NCBI RefSeq assembly: GCF_028291725.1
Contig: NZ_JAQGNT010000098.1
Coordinates: 23,479-87,478 of the forward strand
Length of the DNA stretch: 64,000 bases
From: Hydrocarboniphaga sp.
Lineage (GTDB): Bacteria > Pseudomonadota > Gammaproteobacteria > Nevskiales > Nevskiaceae
Reading direction: 5' to 3'
In this document: one piece after another, positions 60,865 through 64,000 of the stretch
Position numbering within the stretch: position 1 is the stretch's first letter
Layout of the letters: the number at the start of each line of letters is the position of its first letter
Notes under the pieces: model-generated
Seen by the model: the letters and a program-made list of their open reading frames with translations, nothing else
Told to the model about the DNA's origin: nothing
The model's database searches: none
Translations under genes and position numbers: made by a program

Positions 60865-62078
60865 GGGGCGGCGGGGATCTGGTTGAGTGATGCGTCCGGC
60901 GCGGCCTTGATCACGCAATGCGTGCCGGCCGGCGTGTACATCGACACCACGCAGCGATTGCAGGCGGTGCAGCCCGACTCGGTCGCCGCGCCGCTGGCGA
61001 ACTTGGATACCAGATCCGGGTCATGAATCAGCGCGCGGCCCATCACCACCGCGTCGAAGCCATCGGCGATGACCTGATCGATACCCTGGATCGACTTGGC
61101 GCCGCCGAGGTAGGCCAGCGGCATGCTGACCGCAGCGCGCACTTTCAATGAGTGCTCGCGAAGATAGAGCGGTTTGAATTCGATCTTCGGCTCGACCAGG
61201 TGCATCAGCCGCGAGGCAAGGCGCACCACCGGATTCTGCGCGATCTCGGCGGCCTCGCGCGGCATCGGGCTGCCGAAGATCGCCCACGGCGCCTCGACGT
61301 TCATGCCGCCGCTGAGTACCAGCAGATGCGCGCCTTCGCGTTCCAGAATCTTCGCGATCACCGCAGCTTCTTCGGCGGTGCCGCCTTTTTTGAAGCCCTC
61401 GGTAACGCCGATCTTGCAGCTCACCGCGATGTCGCGGCCGACCCTGTCGAGTACCCGGCGCAAGACCTGCGCCGGATAGCGCGCCCGCGCCGCGGCATCG
61501 CCGCCGTACTGATCGCGGCGCCGGTTGTAGGCCGGCGACAGGAACTGGCTCAGCAGATAGCCGTGGCCCATGTGGATCTCGACCGCGTCGAAGCCGGCTT
61601 CGCGCGCGAGCCTGGCGCCGTCGACGAACTGCTGCGTGACGGTCTCCATGTCGGCCTCCTGCATGCCGGTGCGCAGGAAGCGGCCGCTGATCGCGCCGAC
61701 CGCGTTGAAGCCGCCGGAGGCGCTGAGCGGATAGCGTGTCGACAGCTGCGGCAGAAACGTGAATGCGCCGCCGTGGGTGATCTGCGCGCAAGCGGCTGCG
61801 CCTTCGCGATGCACGGCGTCGGTCAGCGCGCGCAGGTGCGGCAGCGTTTCCGGTTTCAGCTGCACCTGGTCGACGAAAGTGCGGCCGTCGGCGCTGACCG
61901 CGCAGTACGCGACCGTGGTCATGCCCACACCGCCGGCGGCCATCGAGCGGTGATGATTGACCAGCGCCTTGGAAGGCACGCCGCCGCGCGCCATGCCCTC
62001 GTTGGTCGCGGACTTGATGTAGCGGTTGCGCAGCGTCAGCGGGCCGATGCGCAGCGGATCGAACGCGGAGTTCTGCAT
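60861..62078 (-). CDS. Old Yellow Enzyme-family NADH:flavin oxidoreductase, short form with Cys cluster
   Basis: The protein has 405 residues. The FMN TIM barrel has LTLRNRYIKSATNEGMA, AQITHGGAF, FDAVEIHMGHGYLLSQFLSP (the His-Gly-His active site form) and VVMGRALIHDPDLV. A CxxCxxC-x11-C pattern (CTACNRC ... HC) near residue 380 resembles the Fe-S site of 2,4-dienoyl-CoA reductase and BaiCD, but the NAD-binding domain of about 250 residues that follows in those enzymes is absent. The stop lies inside a palindromic repeat. Likely reduces an enone or dienoyl substrate. Confidence 0.85.
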   Translation of the reverse strand: MQNSAFDPLRIGPLTLRNRYIKSATNEGMARGGVPSKALVNHHRSMAAGGVGMTTVAYCAVSADGRTFVDQVQLKPETLPHLRALTDAVHREGAAACAQITHGGAFTFLPQLSTRYPLSASGGFNAVGAISGRFLRTGMQEADMETVTQQFVDGARLAREAGFDAVEIHMGHGYLLSQFLSPAYNRRRDQYGGDAAARARYPAQVLRRVLDRVGRDIAVSCKIGVTEGFKKGGTAEEAAVIAKILEREGAHLLVLSGGMNVEAPWAIFGSPMPREAAEIAQNPVVRLASRLMHLVEPKIEFKPLYLREHSLKVRAAVSMPLAYLGGAKSIQGIDQVIADGFDAVVMGRALIHDPDLVSKFASGAATESGCTACNRCVVSMYTPAGTHCVIKAAPDASLNQIPAAP

Positions 62079-62159
62079 GATGGCGGCCGGGTGTGGATAC
62101 CGGTGCAGCCTGCGCGGCGCGACCGCGTGCGGCCTCGTCCGAATGCGGGAACCGCAATG

Positions 62160-62237
62160 TGTAGGTTGGGGTGAGCTTGCGAACCCCAACATCAGCGCGG
62201 ACGAATGTTGGGGTTCGCTGCGCTCACCCCAACCTAC
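62160..62237. repeat. GTAGGTTGGGG-family palindromic repeat
   Basis: Shortened left arm (GTAGGTTGGGGTGAGCTTGC) and complete right arm ending CTCACCCCAACCTAC; lies two bases from the stop of the dioxygenase gene. Confidence 0.88.
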
Positions 62238-62239
62238 GC

Positions 62240-62995
62240 CTACGCGGCCAGCCCTCGAAACGTCACCACCAGCACATCGCGGAACGCCGGCTGCGCTGCA
62301 TCGATCGGCTGCACCGGCGTGACGCCGTGATACACGCGGCGGTCGTCGATCAGGGTCGCGTCGAACGGTTTCTGCAGCGTGAAGCTGCCCAGGTCGGCGC
62401 CGTCCGGCGAGTGGATCGTGGTGGTGCCGCTGGCGATGTTGTGGCGGCGCACCAGCAGCACCAGCACGTAGTCGACGCCGTCGCGATGCACACCCTCCGG
62501 CGTCGGCTTGCCGCTCTCGCCGCTGACTGCCTCGATGCGGAACTGGTGTACCTCGACATGCCAGCGCCGTGTGGCCGGCGCCAGCCGGCCGAACAGGCCG
62601 TGGCAGAAGCCCAGCACCGCGTGCATCGTCGGGCCGTCGCCGATCGCCGGCGTGATCGGCTCGAACCAGCGCGCGACGTCGCCGTTCAGTGGGTTGTATT
62701 CCAGGCCCTGGTAGTGCGGCTGGTGTGCACCACGATGCCTGCCTGTGTCGTCCGCCGCATACACCGCGTACAGCCGCCGGCGATAGCGGCCGCCGTCGGC
62801 CATGTAGGTGTCGATCGGCATGCCGTCCCAGCTGGCGACGAAGGCCGGCCAGTCGGTCAGCGCGCCCTGCGCGGTCAGCAGCGGCTGCATCGCGTCGGCG
62901 GTCAGGAAGACGTGCCCGGCGCGCTGCAGGCCGGCCACCAGTTCGGCGACCGAGGGCAGGGTGGAGGGTTCGGGTGCGGCGGACATGGCGTTCAA
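62240..62995 (-). CDS. 2OG-Fe(II) dioxygenase family protein (BsmA-like)
   Basis: The protein has 251 residues (an ATG nine bases in is equally possible). Metal ligands fit HRDGVDYV (His-x-Asp) and the distal His in RVYHGVTPV, with a 2-oxoglutarate-binding Arg probably near the C-terminus (FRDVLVVTFRG). The family (PF10014) includes amino-acid hydroxylases such as isoleucine dioxygenase. Single gene; substrate unknown. Confidence 0.8.
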   Translation of the reverse strand: MNAMSAAPEPSTLPSVAELVAGLQRAGHVFLTADAMQPLLTAQGALTDWPAFVASWDGMPIDTYMADGGRYRRRLYAVYAADDTGRHRGAHQPHYQGLEYNPLNGDVARWFEPITPAIGDGPTMHAVLGFCHGLFGRLAPATRRWHVEVHQFRIEAVSGESGKPTPEGVHRDGVDYVLVLLVRRHNIASGTTTIHSPDGADLGSFTLQKPFDATLIDDRRVYHGVTPVQPIDAAQPAFRDVLVVTFRGLAA

Positions 62996-63095
62996 AGCCC
63001 GCTTGACCGGGCGCGACCTGGGTGGTGTTTCTGAGGCGGCGGATGATCCGCCCCGGCTTCCCCAAGGTCAACCTTAGCCGCTAGGCTGCGCGCCC

Positions 63096-63911
63096 ATGCC
63101 CCTGAACTCGTCCGCCATCGTCTGCCCGCTGTGCCGCCTGCCGCTGGCCTGCGAGCCCAAGGTCTGGCGCTGCGCCGGCGGCCACAGCTTTGACGTCGCC
63201 CGCGACGGCTACGTCAACCTGCTGCCGGTGCAGCAGAAGAACAGCCTCGATCCCGGCGACAGCGCCGAGTCGCTGGCCGCGCGCCGCGACTTTCTCGCAG
63301 CCGGCCACTACCGGCCGCTGCGCGACGCGGTGCTGCGGATGCTGGCGCCGCTGCAGGCGCAGCGCCTGCTCGATCTGGGCTGCGGCGAGGGCTATTACAC
63401 CAGCGCCTTCCCCGGGGCGGCGACCGAGGTCATCGGCCTGGATATCGCCAAGCCGGCGATCCAGCTGGCGGCCAAACGCATCAAGACCTGCACCTGGCTG
63501 GTCGCCAGCGGCGCACAGCTGCCGGTGGCCGATGGATCGCTGGATGTGATCACCTGCCTGTTCACTCAGCTGCACGTGGGCGAGATGCATCGCGCGCTGC
63601 GCAACGGCGGACACGTACTGGTGGTGACGCCGGCACCGACGCATTTGTGGAGCTTGCGCGCGGGGCTGTTCGACGAGGTGCGGGCGCATCAGCCCGACAA
63701 GTTTTTGGCCGGATTCGAGGCGCAGTTCGAGGTGGTGGCGCGCGACGAGGTTCATGCCGATCTGCAGCTGACGCAGACCGGCCTGAGGCAGCTGCTGGCG
63801 ATGACGCCGTATGTGTGGAAGGCGCGGCCGGAGAAACGGCTGGCGCTGGAGCAGAGCGAGTGCTTCGAAACCGGAGCTGCGTTCTCACTGCTGCTATTCA
63901 AGAAGCGCTGA
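63096..63911 (+). CDS. rlmA: 23S rRNA (guanine-N1)-methyltransferase RlmA
   Basis: The protein has 271 residues. An N-terminal zinc site (CPLCRLPL...CAGGHSFD) is followed by RDGYVNLLPVQQK and the SAM motif LLDLGCGEGYYTSAF, the diagnostic layout of RlmA. It methylates G745 in helix 35 of 23S rRNA. Housekeeping gene, normal length. Confidence 0.93.
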   Translation: MPLNSSAIVCPLCRLPLACEPKVWRCAGGHSFDVARDGYVNLLPVQQKNSLDPGDSAESLAARRDFLAAGHYRPLRDAVLRMLAPLQAQRLLDLGCGEGYYTSAFPGAATEVIGLDIAKPAIQLAAKRIKTCTWLVASGAQLPVADGSLDVITCLFTQLHVGEMHRALRNGGHVLVVTPAPTHLWSLRAGLFDEVRAHQPDKFLAGFEAQFEVVARDEVHADLQLTQTGLRQLLAMTPYVWKARPEKRLALEQSECFETGAAFSLLLFKKR

Positions 63912-63921
63912 ATCGCGGACC

Positions 63922-63991
63922 TGTAGGAGCGGACCTTGTCCGCGATTGTGCACTTCAAGGTTCCAATCGCGGACAAGGTCCGCTCCTACAG
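63922..63991. repeat. CTGTAGGAGCGGACC-family palindromic repeat
   Basis: CTGTAGGAGCGGACCTTGTC and its reverse complement around a loop containing GTGCACTTCAAGG; nearly identical to the copy at 25638 even in part of the loop. Confidence 0.9.
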
Positions 63992-64000
63992 GTCCGCGAT

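Noticed and set aside
60861..63071. One 736-residue protein joining the flavin oxidoreductase and upstream sequence
   Set aside because: The first 330 codons are the shadow of the 2OG-Fe dioxygenase gene and a repeat; the real start is the ATG at 62078.
20061..63991. Palindromic repeats as a CRISPR array
   Set aside because: Copies are palindromic, scattered between genes and lack regular spacers; no cas genes are present.

Overview
This is 64 kb of GC-rich (roughly two thirds G+C by eye) bacterial chromosome, dense in genes and with no rRNA, tRNA or CRISPR that I can see. Family content (EptA, NodT/HlyD efflux parts, DUF1302 and DUF1214 proteins, AtuA-type acyl-CoA catabolism, RlmA, many GTAGG-type palindromic repeats) points to a gammaproteobacterium of the Nevskiales/Steroidobacterales/Xanthomonadales kind. 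That placement is an inference from gene content, not from a marker gene.

Layout. 1-4.5 kb: an OmpR-type two-component system divergent from a PAP2 phosphatase and an EptA-like phosphoethanolamine transferase, which together look like a lipid A remodelling module. 3.7-8.8 kb (minus): a six-gene operon encoding a tripartite ABC exporter (permease, ATPase, HlyD adaptor, NodT outer-membrane factor) and two small ArnE/ArnF-like transporters. 9.0-15.2 kb: a tightly packed operon (HAD phosphatase, class III aminotransferase, alpha/beta hydrolase, sensor kinase, sigma-54 activator) behind a near-perfect -24/-12 promoter, so it probably controls itself. A cyclopropane-fatty-acid synthase-like methyltransferase, a glycosyltransferase and a QseBC-like pair follow. 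20.7-28.0 kb: an AtuA/carboxylase operon for branched or isoprenoid acyl-CoA breakdown, with palindromic elements inserted into or between its genes. 28.0-38.1 kb: Fic, HigBA and assorted single genes.

38.2-51.4 kb is a type I restriction-modification island: hsdM, accessory genes, hsdS, a broken darT, an IS1595-type remnant, an AT-richer gene pair ending in a PIN-domain protein, intact darG, then hsdR. Two extra partial copies of the hsdM 3' end sit among the accessory genes, and nearly every gene in the first half is joined by a 4-nt ATGA or GTGA overlap. This looks like a locus that takes up cassettes behind hsdM tails. It is the most unusual structure in the window.

51.6-63.0 kb carries a catabolic-looking set (PrpE-like ligase, DUF1302 outer-membrane protein, flavin reductase with a MarR-like tail, EthD protein, SDR, sulfotransferase-family protein, DUF1214 protein, Old Yellow Enzyme relative, 2OG-Fe dioxygenase), and the window closes with rlmA. 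Several families of palindromic repeats (GTAGGTTGGGG, GTAGGTCGGCA, CTGTAGGAGCGG, CCCTCTCCC) separate genes throughout. They supply stop codons to at least six genes, lie in frame inside two, and sit between the two halves of an apparently split carboxylase alpha subunit.
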